DNA of 64,000 nt from Beroe forskalii (taxonomy: Eukaryota > Ctenophora > Nuda > Beroida > Beroidae), in contig WFMF01000515.1 of NCBI GenBank assembly GCA_011033025.1, forward strand, positions 53,887 through 117,886. Direction: 5' to 3'. Shown piece after piece: positions 12,271-24,802 of the stretch (the first letter of the stretch is position 1; each line of letters starts with the position of its first letter). A model generated the notes under the pieces. It was not told the DNA's origin. It saw nothing but the letters and a program-made list of their open reading frames with translations, and made no database searches. The translations under genes were made by a program, and so were the position numbers.

Positions 12271-12994
12271 TGTGGTAATGCTAACAAAACTCAAATGGGC
12301 AAGTGAACTAGTTATTAGTATCATTTGAAATGATTGATTTATAAGTATTACTACTTCTTCCTCAGCAGCTCTTACAAACAACAAACCAAAATACATTATG
12401 TCATTGTGTGTAATGGATGATGACTAACAGGCAGATATTAATTTTCATAAACTAGATGAGAGCTATAGGGACATAACTGGGCAACCTCATTCCAATGATC
12501 ACTCATACAATGATAACTCAGCTAGAATTGTTATTTTCTTCTGATAAATGATTAATAGGAGATAATGATGAGAAATTCTGGGTAATTTTCCATGTCATAG
12601 AAACCTTTAATACTATTTAATTGGTTTTTTTTATTCTGAAATTTAAATTTAAATTATTTATCTTAAATTATGATTTTAATTTTAATTATTCTATTTATTT
12701 CTGACAGCAAATGGTTAAACTTTATTGCAAACTGTACCTATTTCCTCAAATTGTTAATTTGATTTCCATATTATTGTTGTACCAAAGGTGGTACCCAAGT
12801 TACACAAGTATTTCCTGTAGCCGCAACACAACTCAGTTTTCAGTAGAAATTAAATTAATTATGTTATTATCTGCTGTCTTTTTCAGTTTATCTGTATATC
12901 TTTGCATTATTATGTTGACAGTTGTTTTATATTAACATTAGTTATAGGAAGGCAGTTTTCATCCACTCAGCACTATATTGGTAATTGTTTCATA
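12271..12994. other. AT-rich spacer, nothing recognised
   Basis: Low-complexity A/T tracts and one 74-codon hydrophobic ORF (12711-12935) without a recognisable domain or supporting splice sites. I see no gene or element edge here. Confidence 0.5.
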
Positions 12995-14125
12995 TAGGCG
13001 GAGGGGGGCCAACCCCCCAAAACCCCCCAAAATTAAGCCCCCTATTGGCAATTTGTTATATCCACTGGGGGGTTAAATTAAACCCCCCAAAATTAAACCC
13101 CCTATCGACAGCAAAAATGGGTCTGAAATCGGTCAAAATTAGGCAACAAAAAAGGTACCCTTTGAAAAAATCGCCAAAAATCGCAAACAAAAAAGGTACC
13201 ACTTCGAAAAGGTGCAAAAAATCGAACACAAATTTGGTACCATTTCAAAGGGTACGCCTGAAAACTCAGAATCGGAGAAGGTACCAATTGAAAATGATGC
13301 CAAAATCAAAAACAAAATTGGTACCATTTAATTAAAGGTCTGAAAACCTGAAACAAAAACGGTACCATTTTAAAAAGGTGCCTAAATCAGAAACGAAAAA
13401 TGATACCATTTGAAAAATGTGAAAATCACGAACAAAATGGTATCATTTCAAAAAAAAAAGTACCAAAAATCACAAACAAAAATGGTACCATTTCAAAAAG
13501 GTTCCAAAAATTATGAACAAAAATGGTACCATTTGGAAAATGTGTCAAAAACCGAAAGCTTAAATGGTACCATTTCAAGAAAGTACCAAAAATCACGAAC
13601 AAAAAAACCTGAAACAAAAACGGTACCATTTTAAAAAGGTGCCAAAATCAGAAACGAAAAATGGTACCATTAGGAAAATGTGTGAAAAATCACGAACAAA
13701 AATGGTACCATTTCAAAAAGTACCAAAAATCACGAACAAAAATGGTACCATTTCAAAAAAGTTCCAAAAATTATGAACAAAAATGGTGCCATTTAGAAAA
13801 TGTGTCAAAAACTGGAAACAAAAATGGTACCATTTCAAAATAGTACCAAAATCACGAACAAAAATGGTACTATTTGGAAAAAAGGGGGTCAATAATCAAA
13901 CACATAAATGGTACCATTTCGAAATGGTGCAAAAAATCAGAAACAAAAAAGGTACCATTTGAAAAAGATGCCAAAAATCAGAAACAAAAATGGTACCATT
14001 TGAAAAAAAGTGTCACTTTTTTCACAGTTGAGGTTGTTTTGACGCTGAAAATTAAGCCCCCCAAAACCCCCCAAAATTAAACCCCCTATTGGCGATTTTT
14101 TATATCCACCAAAATTGAGGGGGTT
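12995..14125. mobile_element. GC-ended non-autonomous element filled with a GGTACC minisatellite
   Basis: The ends are inverted: GGGGGGCCAACCCCC near 13004-13018 and its complement near 14122-14136. Just inside each end is a direct block (CCCCCCAAAACCCCCC then CCCCCTATTGGC.ATTT). The interior (about 13130-14010) is a 35-45-bp tandem repeat of the type AAAAATGGTACCATTTC with AAA-rich spacers, open in several frames but repetitive. No transposase is present. The target duplication is unclear. It looks like a MITE whose core has become a minisatellite. Confidence 0.65.
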
Positions 14126-14139
14126 GGCCCCCCCCCATA

Positions 14140-16050
14140 GGCTATAGGTACCTAGGTTTTTTTTTAAGTGTCCAGTTTGCTACATTCCTAGTACTATTCC
14201 ATAATCACTATAGCTGGCATGTTAATGTGCTATTAGATATCTTGACCTTATTAATATTTCTTTACTATTTAAGTTATTATGTTTGTATGTTAATTTAATC
14301 TTAATCACAATTGTCATATGACCAGAAAGAATTAAGCTGTTCAAATTATGGTGTAATGTGCTACTAAATGTAAACTTATTTGTTTTATTAAACTTATTTG
14401 TTTTATTAATTCCTCACCACACTTATTCACTCATCATGTACCCTAACAAGGTACTCGAAATACAACAATAAGTTAAAAACATAAGCATTGTACCACAAGC
14501 AGGTACCAATCATAAATAACATAAGGCAGGCTCATCTTTAATATAAAATGAATTCACACGTGAATAATGTTTGTGCCGCCGTATACAATTAAATTTGAAC
14601 TTGCCAAGAAAATATCAAGAGAAATGAATGCAAATGGGGATAAAGAGGCGCCGTTGCTATGGAAACCAATTTTTTTGCACGTGCAGATTATAATCAGTAC
14701 TATGAGAGTGCCTTCTATTACGCTACTAATGTTAAATGCTGTGCTGCAGTTTTTGAAAATTTGATGTTTTCTTTATACTTTGAAGTCAAGATCTCAAAAT
14801 GAAGAATGGACATAACTTGAATAACGGAGGATATTTTAGATGAATTGTTTTCTGTGGCAGAGTTTGGCAGATAATCAATGCTAATTCGGGGATAACAATA
14901 GTAACTATAGTTTCGAAATGAGCCGTTTAGATTACAAAAGTGAAAAGTGTACAATTCAATCGAGTCGAATATAGGTGTAAAAGATTACGACGATAGATCC
15001 TGGCCTGGATTAATGTAAACAAAACAAAACGGTCCAATGTTAGTATCAGTATGAAAATTAACATATACTTCTTGCAATCAAAACGGAACGCTGGAACAAA
15101 ACTCACGTGGTTTAGCATTACCAACACTAACCGACGCCGTTCTATTTTCCACTCTGCTCCTTCATAAAATTGAATAATGGTTTAATTGATTTCGTTACGA
15201 ATGAATTTTGATCTAATTGGAATTTTTGATGCGGTAAGAAGTATCCAATCAATTTGGGTGGTGGTTTTTAAAATTTGCGAACGAGGTGCTGCATAGCTGT
15301 GTAATCTGTGTATATGCAGGCCCAACGGGTATGCTAGTTTCTTCATAATATACATACAGGTGAATGCTTGCATTCTGCCACAAAATTTCCTATTCTGCTA
15401 TTATAAAGTCATAACATATCAATTTTAAAAATACAAGAAACATAAAATGTTGATGAATTAGTATAAATTTATAAAGATATATTAACGATCGAATTCTTCA
15501 ATCTTATGTACTAATTTTATACATGAACATGATCCATCTTCATTGAAATATTTTGTCGGGCGTTGTTTAAAACAAAGACGTGAGTTGCGAAACTGCTTGA
15601 AAATCAGTGTGTCAGCGCCGCGCGCGGCGTTTCTCTAACCTGGTTGTCATGTTGAACACGTATAATATAATTTTATTCGCATTGAGCGGCACACTTCCCC
15701 GTAAGGAAGCATGCGGCGCGTACACAAACCTATGCGCGCTTAGTGCGATTACGAAAAACGCGCCGCGCAACGCAAACATTAACAGGGATATTCGTGTTTA
15801 GCAACGCGCGCGTGTGCACACACGCGGGCTTAGGAACATGCACAATAAAATGAATTCTTGACTTTTATTCCTCAACAGTAAACAGTGAGCCTGTATAAAT
15901 ATGCATAACGCGATTACGGTGCGGCGCGGGGGGGGGTCGCGTTTCCCACACATGGATATACATTATTTTTTATAAGTATACGCGTTTGCCGTTTAGTAAG
16001 AATTCTTATAGCTTCGAGATGTGATATTAATATCAAATTTCAACTTGCAA
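14140..16050. other. Spacer without recognisable genes; CpG-rich palindromic block near its end
   Basis: Mostly AT-rich sequence with short unconvincing ORFs. At 15690-15840 is a CpG-rich, partly self-complementary block (CGCGCGCGTGTGCACACACG) related to the hairpin element at 62815-63000. Confidence 0.5.
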
Positions 16051-16059
16051 CACAACACA

Positions 16060-16215
16060 TACTAAATTAACTAACTGAGAATGTTGTGTCACACTTTGTG
16101 TAGTTCCTGAAGAAGAGATATTTTATCTCAAAACTGACAGTTGAATAGCGGTGCAAAGTGTATGGGTTTGATTTCATATTTGAGAAGTTTTGTGTTTCAC
16201 TGAAATGGTCAATCA
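16060..16215 (+). repeat. Structured short repeat, copy B (hammerhead-like core)
   Basis: CTGAAGA at 16107-16113, inner stem GAGATA (16115-16120) with TATCTC (16124-16129), then AAAAC. The outer stem pairs ACACTTTG (16091-16098) with CAAAGTGT (16154-16161). The 3' block GGGTTTGAT..CAT is shared with copy A. Confidence 0.6.
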
Positions 16216-16307
16216 CTTCAAACAAAAATTTCAACTTTGTACTTGAATGTTGAACACCAACATGATCGTTTTTACCAATGGTAAAATACTTTATACTTTG
16301 TGTATTG

Positions 16308-16735
16308 AAGCAGGATCATCCAAAATCAAATTTACTTTTATAATATTTGACTCACTTCGGAGATTTTTAAAAAGAATCAAAATGAGCAGAGGGGATGAGT
16401 GGTGTGTAGGCATCATGAGTCCAATACCTACCTCAGCTTGTTATGTTCTATGTTTTCTGCCTTCCAGTTACTTTTCCTACCTCGGGCTCACTTATAAAAG
16501 GGATGCCTTAGATTGATAATTCGATAAATTTCTTTGTGGATAGCAGCAGGATCATCCAAAATCAAATTTACTTTTATAATATTTGACTCACTTCTGAGAT
16601 TTTTGAAAAGAATCAAAATAAGGAGACGAGTGGTGTGCAGGCATCATGAGTCCAATACCTACCTCAGCTTGTTATGTTCTATGTTTTTTGCCTTCCAGTT
16701 ACTTTTCCTACCTCCGGCTCACTATAAAGGGGTTA
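16308..16735. repeat. Tandem duplication of a 200-bp segment (about 235-bp period)
   Basis: 16308-16508 and 16542-16735 are about 90% identical, beginning GCAGGATCATCCAAAATC and ending near GCTCAC.TATAAA. The ORFs in both are the same repeat read twice. I infer no gene. Confidence 0.8.
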
Positions 16736-17233
16736 ATAATTTGATTAATTTCTTACCTTGTTATGGGTATTGAATTGATTCTTTATGCTGGACCTTCTTA
16801 GTATCCTTCAGTCATAATGAAGTAGTTTCAGCTCTGCTGTGCATATTGTTTTGCTACTATTATAATAAGTAAAAGGCTATTGATTGAGGTTCACAAACTT
16901 TAGATTGAATCACTATCAAGTTTGCATTATTCAAATCATTAAAAAATGCATTATAATTTTGCATTATCATCTTGAATTATCATTTTGAATTATCATTTAA
17001 GAATAATCATTTTGTATTATCATTTTATTATCAAGTTTGTAGATTGATGCCTTGAAGATTTCATTTATTATTGTGAATAAGTGTGGTCATTGATTTTCTT
17101 CATTTAATAACCTATAAAATGAATAGCTGACTGCATCATATATTTGTATCTCAAGATAATTGAATCATACAATGGTGTTAATATCTTATGTAAAAAAACT
17201 GATCATTAAACCCATCTGCAGCTATAAAAGAAT

Positions 17234-17406
17234 ATGACTAAGAGCTTAATGAAATATTTATACTTTATGGCATCAATATTTTCTGTGATGTCTAAAGTTT
17301 TGGAACTTGGCACAGAATTTGGGGATGCCAATGACTTAAATGATCCTCACTTGGTTATGTTCTATGCACCATGGTGTGGGCATTGTAAAGCTTTATACCC
17401 TGTTTG
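17234..17406 (+). CDS. First exon of a PDI / thioredoxin-domain protein
   Basis: ATG at 17234, nine bases after an in-frame TAA, opens a hydrophobic N-terminus ([13 protein letters not shown]) that could be a signal peptide. It is followed by KVLEL and the thioredoxin-fold core [20 protein letters not shown], ending at a consensus donor (TTTG|GTAAGT) in phase 2. CGHC is the classical oxidoreductase active site of ER protein disulfide isomerases. The closest remembered relatives are TMX3, TXNDC5 and PDIA-type a domains; I cannot choose between them. A second start at 17249 is possible. No downstream exon follows: 75 bases later the sequence switches to the left arm of the giant inverted repeat, probably at a misjoin. 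Confidence 0.8.
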
Positions 17407-17479
17407 GTAAGTGGATATTAATGTCTAATGTCATATTTATATTAGTATATCATATATACTTTGATTTTGACTATTTACA

Positions 17480-17835
17480 AGGGCTGACTCCGAGTGATAT
17501 AAAAGAAGGGGAATTTTTCACATTTAAACCCCCAAAAACTGTGTTGCCATAAAATGGAATTTGGGGGCTTTTGGGGGGGTTGGGGGCCCGCAGGGATAAT
17601 TTTCCCCAAAAATTTTAAAAACCCTTTTGTTGACCGGAACGGGCCTGGCAGCCCTACACCTCCCCGGGGTGTTGCACGGTTTTCCCAAAGGGTTGGGTTC
17701 GACTGGGGTTTTTTGTGGTACCAGACCTTGGGGGGTTGTGTTCCCTTTCACCTCACTCCAAAACCGGGGGTTTTTGGGTTTTGCCCGTTGGTTTCGGGGA
17801 GGTTTAAAGGCATATTTTTTAAAGCGTTTCGCATA
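17480..17835. other. Apparent low-quality sequence: corrupted copy of 53215-53615
   Basis: This stretch is full of inflated G, T and C homopolymers, yet it aligns throughout with the reverse complement of 53215-53615. Shared islands include TTGCCATAAAATGGA, GACCGGAAC and GGCAGCC. The pattern fits unreliable base calls at the end of a read better than evolution. ORFs here (for example 17554-17907) should be ignored. Confidence 0.75.
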
Positions 17836-18136
17836 ATATTGGTATTCCTCAAATTTCCTTTTTACAGACTCGTAGACTTGCCTTTTGCCCAGCAGTCAGT
17901 TGGTTAGTGTTTGTGCATTTTGCCCTTCCTTCCCCTTCGACGCACAAGTGCGTTGGTAACGGCTTTATTTCTTGCTATCCGCTAGTGGTGTTTTGCTAGC
18001 CTTGGAGTTTGCTACCAGCCCAGTTCCTCCTTGGTGGCCTATTATCTCCGGATCATGAAGCTCGAAATAGTGCTGAACTTCATGCCAGGTGTGTTTTGCT
18101 CTTTGCTTGGGTCTGAACATTCTAATCAGCAGTATA

Positions 18137-18330
18137 CCTTAGGAGGTTTATTTAAAATTTGTAATTTGGGGATTTTTCAGAAAAATCCCCATTTTTCACC
18201 CACCATGAAATTTCAAAATGACGTCATGATCATATGTTAACAAGAGTAATGACTTGAAAAATCCCATATTTTCAACTTACCAAAATTTGAAACACCGAAA
18301 TTTTATCTCACATAAATACACCTCCTAAGG
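18137..18330. mobile_element. 194-bp MITE with TA target duplication
   Basis: Terminal inverted repeats CCTTAGGAGGT / ACCTCCTAAGG, flanked by TA on both sides (18135-18136, 18331-18332). The right arm at about 52880 lacks it, giving an empty site. TA duplication suggests mobilisation by a Tc1/mariner-type transposase; no coding capacity. Confidence 0.85.
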
Positions 18331-18806
18331 TATTTTTCAAGGGAGGGAATCTGGAACTTCGATCGGCTATCTGAATAGACTTTCTCACAATATCGTCTAC
18401 ACTACTCATTAACATTTCACACTGAAGACTTGTATTTCAGCTCATTGTGCTACATAAATTGTAAATTGACTGTCTGTAAAACTCTCATCGGTTTTGTGTT
18501 CGTATGTCTATACGTACTGAGCACTGTGACAGTGCTCTTCTGATTATCTATTCTTATCTCAATTCTCATTATTGCTAGGATATTAATTATCAATTAATCG
18601 TTTAATATACCACAACCGTGTAAATTGTGGTGTACGGTCACTGCTAAAGTTCTTTCATAATTTGTTTTGAACCAGGTAAACCGTAATGTCGACCAGCACT
18701 GTTCAAACACACCGAGTTAATTTACTGCTAATCGATCACCCTCCAACTTTACCACTAAAATTTCATAAATTTATCTTATTTCACGTCTAATTAATGTTTG
18801 TTTCAG

Positions 18807-18866
18807 GGAAGAGCAAGATAAAGTCTATCATGTGTGCGGTTGGAGCTAACAACACCCACTCACTAG
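18807..18866 (+). CDS. RA-domain gene exon 6, left-arm copy
   Basis: A 60-bp exon between TTTCAG and GTAAGA, reading KSKIKSIMCAVGANNTHSL with two leading bases and one trailing base. It is identical in layout to the right-arm copy (51150-51209, minus). Its phase-1 donor joins in frame to the central exon at 36218, on the same strand. Nothing upstream of the left arm provides exons 1-5 on this strand. Confidence 0.7.
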
Positions 18867-19969
18867 GTAAGATGTGTTCAGCTACCGCTGGGCTGCATTT
18901 ACTGCTGTAACACAGAGATATTATGATCAAAGCACAGTACTTATGTACTGTGGTTTTATTTGTAGATTATTTGTAGACTATCTACGTGGATTGAAATATT
19001 CTTTTAAGTGATAAAGGTATTGGACAAGGTAGCCGTGGTTTTGCAACTATATTGTTGGCAGTTGAATATCACCTGCACTCTGCAGTTATGGCGACAGACA
19101 GCCTGTAATTTGGGTTTGGAAGTAGGATGGAACGATATCATATCCTATAGAATTATGTACGACTGTACAGTTTACATCTTACGACCTGCTCTACGTTATG
19201 ACAACTTTCTGGACGGAAATATGGCATCATAATATCATGGAACTCAACTGAACATAAATATGGCATCATGGCACCCAACAACAGTACCTTCAGATAATCC
19301 TAATACGTATCATATTCATCTGTCAAGATTATTCCTTACCAAACAATCATATAATACTAAGTAGGTCTTCTCGAATAGTACACTTATCGGTTAGCACTCG
19401 TATAAAGAACCCTTCTACTCTTCTTATTAGTGCTCGGCAGTTCTGTAAACTCTACATCCGTTTGTTTGTACGCGCTCATAGCGGCCTTGCAGCTCTAATC
19501 CGGCCAGTGAGCTAACGGATTCTTCCTTCTCCAATTTCCATGCGCCAACTTGAAAAAAGTTTTCTCTACAATTTTCATTGAGTTTCCATTGTACAGGGCT
19601 TTTAAGATCTCACTAGTTATAAACATAAAACTGTTTGTTTGACAAAAAGGGGAGATCGAGTGTTTTTTTCTTTTTTCTGTTTTATAATTATCCCAGCATA
19701 TTGCTGAGTGTGAGATTGTGTATGGCATTAAGATGATACCTTAGTAGCTGGCCCTAACTACATAATATGAGAGAATCAGCCTCGAAATATTGAGTATATT
19801 AATTCATTTTTAATGCTGCACTACTTGAATATTATTTCGTGTACCTACCTATATTATGCAAGTATACAGTTGATGAGTAGGTGGTATAGAATGTTTAATA
19901 TACGTGAGAACGAGGTAGGTAGAAGTTTAACACTCGTAGGACAGTTGTGAAACCAAGTTTCTAGTGTGC

Positions 19970-20095
19970 TGCAAAATAGTGAAGTGTGCTTCGAAAGAGA
20001 GAAGTGTGCTTCAAAAGAGTGAAGTCTGGTTCAGAAGAGGAAAATGTGCTTCAAAAGAGAGAAGTGTGCTTCGAAAGAGAGAAGTGTGCTGTGAG
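19970..20095. repeat. Short tandem repeat, about 19-bp unit (left arm)
   Basis: Units like AAAGAGAGAAGTGTGCTTC, six copies. The matching right-arm array at 49855-50075 is longer and more varied. Translations on either strand are repetitive. Confidence 0.8.
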
Positions 20096-20707
20096 AACTT
20101 CTGCAAAACAACAAAATACATTATTATTTCAGTATTTCGATTGGATTTTCCAGTTTGCGGAAGATCACATGAGGGTAGTGTCGCCTTAATAAGGATTTAA
20201 GTGGGAACAGTTTTGGTAGTTAGGGAGTTGGTCGGTGGGGAATGAGGCGATGAGTAGAAGAAAGATAAGATCACTTTCATTCGCACTCGGAAATCGAAAT
20301 CGACCAGTTGATGGTATTGCCTTGACTCAAATGAGCAAATGATAGATAGTTTTGTATGGATATTAGGGCAAATAGAATTATGGTATCATAAATGGTTATA
20401 TAAATGTTACAGGTCGTTATCAATGATGTAAGTTAATGCAGTTAGTTAATGACGTTAATTGAGTAGGTTAATACAGTTGTCAGTTAATTGAGTAAGTTAA
20501 TGAGTAAATGCGGAAAAGCTCTGTAGATTTATGTGACACTTGCTCTGAAAAGAGCCAGCATTTTGTTAATTATTAATAGTGCGATTCCGAGAAAAAGCGA
20601 CCCGGCCGAGATCGAGAGTTGTGTTATTGGTAATGCTAATGCTCTAAAGCTCTAAGGTAAGTCATAGCTTGCTCCTGGTAAAGGTTGCCTGGCGCTTGCA
20701 AGTGTAT

Positions 20708-23328
20708 ATATACATATACCCGCAGCCTCTAGGGCTGAATTTCATATCGCACGCGCATGCGCGTGCGATATGAAAATATATCCCTCGAGGGCGCTAGCCC
20801 GAGTGGGATATATATCGTATAGCACGCAGGGCTCGAAGAGCCCGAGTGCTATATGAAATTCAGCCCATGAGGCGAGGAGTATATAGTATATACTATATAT
20901 CCACTCGCGTGAGCTTTTTGGGAGAATGGCATATCTAAGATGAAAAAAGTTGAATGTTCAAGTAAATCCTCGAAGATTTGAACACACAGGAAGGTTTTGC
21001 AACAATAATATTGAGTTTTTTTTCTCTAATTAACAAAAATTTAATTTTTTCACAAATGCAATACAAACACGATTAAGCACCGTAAGTATTTGATCGAAGG
21101 GGTTGGTAAAGCTTATGTAGAGTTATGAGCCCGAGGGCTGAAGGGCCTGAGGGCGAAAAAATTCTTAAAGGCGAATCGAATCAAAGCATGGATCAATCTC
21201 AAAGGTCTTGCAATCGAAGGATTATTGGCTAAAAATGTGGTTAGATGCTGTTAATTAAACTTAAAACACTAGCAATCGTGGAAAAACAAACAATGATTGG
21301 AAAAACAAACAAAGGGGAAAATGGTAGCATGTCACTTTTGTGAAACGCATCAGTTACAGCAGAACTTGAAAAGATACAAAACGATGAAAAATGGGTTAAA
21401 ATGAGCGTATTTACATTTGGTGAAACTCTGCAGCACTGTTATAATAGACAAATGAGAATGACGCAATTACCATGGTTGAATATGGTAAGTCATTAGAATA
21501 AAGTGTCCCTCAAAATTTTTCTCATGAGAAGTTGCACAATGTATCATTGTATCAGAGTGTCGCGGTAATTAGGCGGCATTTATTTTACATCGTATCCGCT
21601 GTGTGTGAGAAAAAATAATGCACCATTGTTACTAATGATAATGACGTATTGCTCTCACTCACCTCTTGCTATTTCCGAAGAATGTGTAACCATGACAACA
21701 TGGCAATGCAATTAATGATCAACACAAATGCAAATTCCTAACTTTATTTCATGATATTCTATTTCATTCTCTCGTTTTTGATTTTGTATCTTTTTACTTC
21801 TCTTTCTCGGAATGATTGCTTTCACAGAATTGCTGCTATCACTGCTATCACTGCTATCACTGCTATCACTACAATTCACTGTTTTCTCTGCTATTTGACT
21901 CGACTTTTGTCTACTGTTGGCCACATATTTTGCTGAATATTTATTAATTATCGATACCTATGTTGTTTTGCTGTCGATTTTAATCCAATTCTATTTCGAA
22001 GTTGAACTACTTCTCATAATTTCATGATTCAGTAAGCTGCTGAACAATGATGAATATCAGTTTCAGTGTTTTGACTCTTAACTTTCCATCGCCTCGATGT
22101 TTTTGTCGATAATGAACTCCACAAAAATCCTTCTATTTGCCAGTTTTTTGCCTCATGATCGATATTTCGCTGCTAAAATTGTTGTTGTGACACTTTCAAT
22201 GATCTCAGCCAGTTTAGCACCAAAAAAATATTTTCTTCCAAGAGGCGGGCTATATTCAACCAGCGTAGAACTGCTCTCGCGGGCCGGGCTATATCCGGTG
22301 GGTATATCAAATTTAGCGTGCAGATATTTTACCGGGCCGCGCGCGCCCGCTACCTAAAATGTCTTCAAAAAGCGCACGCGAGTGGATATAAAATACATAG
22401 ACACGGTGCGCGAAGGGATCTATTTCAGATAGAACCCGCGTAGCGGGTTCTATCTGATAGAATGATACGAGTGCGCGCAGCGCACGAGTTTTCATTCTTT
22501 GTGTAATCCCGAGACGAAGTCGAGGGGTTACACTTAAATAGACTCTGAGAGCACCGTGTCTGTATTATAGATGAGTCCGGTTATTGCATGAGAGTCTAAA
22601 AACACAACTAATGGAAATAACTGGTAACACAATTGGCAGAACAAGCATTTCAGCTTTTTAAGAGATTCAGTGCTTTGATTGGTTGATTTGAAACTTTGCA
22701 GAATTGACTTGAGGATGGCAGAAGGATGGGGTTCATGAACAGAAATAAGTCTATGAATTAAACAGGAGTATGTTTCAAAGAGGACTATTGTACGATAACA
22801 AATGCAACAACAAAAACAATATCAATCAAAGAATCAAAACAACAAACACAATATCGACGAATATTAGGGCATTACGATAATCTGCAGGAGCATGCAAAAG
22901 AGGTAATTGACCTCTTCTCGCCGTGCTAACAAGTAAAGCAGAGCCAGAACGGCGAAACGAAACAGAAATTAAGCAAAAAACTGTGTGTGAGAGAATGAGA
23001 AACCGTTTTGCTGAAGGATATTGCCCGAAACCAAGTGGCACGTGCGCGCGCAACACGTGACCTTGATTTGGTACAGTAACAGTGGCACGTATACGAGTCA
23101 CGTGGGACGGTAATTACATGTTTAGAGAGTTTCTCGCGGGAACGAAACATTTGGTATACATGTTGCAAGTAAGAGTGTGTGTTGTTTGAAAGAAGTAAAA
23201 TACACTGAAACTATGTGATAGACACAGTGAATGTATTTGATAGAGGGATTCTGCCAGCGTGTCTATCGCTCTATTTTTTATCCCCTCCCGCTGGCTAAAT
23301 CCTCACGCAATAACCCGGACGAATCTAT
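20708..23328. mobile_element. Composite 2.6-kb insertion present only in the left arm
   Basis: The right arm reads straight from GCAAGTGTATA into ATCACCAATAACAG (about 49120-49140), whereas here 2.6 kb intervenes between GTGTATA and CTATAAACACCAATAACAG. At 20731-20866 there is a long nested palindrome (GGGCTGAATTTCATAT ... ATATGAAATTCAGCCC enclosing two smaller hairpins). Further GC-rich hairpins lie at 22260-22500. The segment 22573-23328 has its own inverted ends (TATAGAT.AGTCCGG.TTATTGC), suggesting one element next to or inside another. No transposase was seen. Confidence 0.65.
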
Positions 23329-24219
23329 AAACACCAATAACAGTAGTAATCTGCCTAGTAAGGACGAGTAACATACTTTGGTAGTCAGACATTGTCTTTT
23401 AATTATACTAAGTACGGTAGTATAGCGCACTATTTTATTACAACAGGGAGTTAGAATGATTCTATCTTGGTGAGGCCGTCTAAAAGTGGTTTATGTGTTT
23501 TAAGCCCTAAAAGCGACAAAACAATGAAATGTGTACATTAAAACCTCCACTTGATAAGCACTTGGGACCATCTATATCTGTACGAATCACTTGCTCTGCT
23601 CGCTCCTCGTATTTACGAATCACTATTAATCAGCCGCATGTCGTGGGTTATATCTGCAATATTCCTATCTGAATAAAAAGCAACAGAGAAGCAGTTTAAT
23701 TTGCACTCATTAGCTCAGAGAGTGTTCTGACATTCTCTTAAAAGACACCTAGTCGAACTTGATTGGGAGTGCGTGCTATTTTAGGAAAATTAGATACTTC
23801 AACCTATTCCACTAAACCTTGTCACAGCATGCTTCACCACTAGATCAATCTCCTGAAATACAGAGTGTTTCTCGTGGCATTATCGATTAGGATAGTACAT
23901 CCTTCCTGTATTATCACGAAGCTGATAGATGAGGCCAGTTAGAAGAATTGTTAATTGACACGATTAATGCATTAACTTTGGTCGATAGATAATATTTAAT
24001 AACCATGAGCCAAACGCTTAGATGGACCGAAACCAGAAGATTTTGTCGTCGTGTATTTCTGGGGAATGGTTGAATATGTATTTAACCCTCCTCACCGTCA
24101 CAATGTACTAAACACACGCCAGTGTGTGCTGAGTGTAAAGTCCTACTAAGTTTTGATGTGGTCAATTAACGATGACCTCACGCAGTATGACCTCACGCAT
24201 ACTTCTCTAGCTTTCTGAC

Positions 24220-24430
24220 ATGGTGACTTCGTGGCACATGGTGACTTTGTGGCATGGTGACTGGGTGACTTAGTGACATGGTGACTTTGTAACATGGTGA
24301 CTTTGTGACATGGCGACTTTGTGACATGGTGACTTTGTGACATGGTGACTTAGTGACATGGTGACTTAGTGACATGGTGACTTTGTGACATGGTGACTTT
24401 GTGACATGGTGACTTTGTGACATGGTGGCG
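24220..24430 (-). repeat. Minisatellite, 16-bp unit, short allele (left arm)
   Basis: About 13 copies of CATGGTGACTTTGTGA. It corresponds to the expanded array at 47110-48270 in the right arm. Confidence 0.9.
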
Positions 24431-24802
24431 TCAGATGATTTTGTGACTAGCATTACCTGTTCCTTGTCACCCAGGGTAGTTCGCGACTCGCGTCCGTTAC
24501 ATTGCAACATTCCGTAGAAAATACCACCGAGCATTGCATAATACTCCGTGTTATGATGTATACAGGAAAAATAGTCTGTTTGACCTCGTTAACGCACCAT
24601 TGTGAGACCTGATAATGACGTTAAGCTGGGACCTCCGGAGCTCAAGTCACAGGCCACACAGCATTAGCAGCTGTAATAAAGTAGCTGTAAACGCTGTAAC
24701 GTTTAACACACATATATTATACAGTTACTAGTAGAGTTACAAGTAGGTTCACGACATGTCTTGTAGCATCATAAGGACCTGCCAGCTTTCTTAGTACTAT
24801 AA

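Noticed and set aside
17554-17907. 117-codon Gly/Pro-rich ORF
   Set aside because: It lies in sequence that appears to be corrupted base calls.
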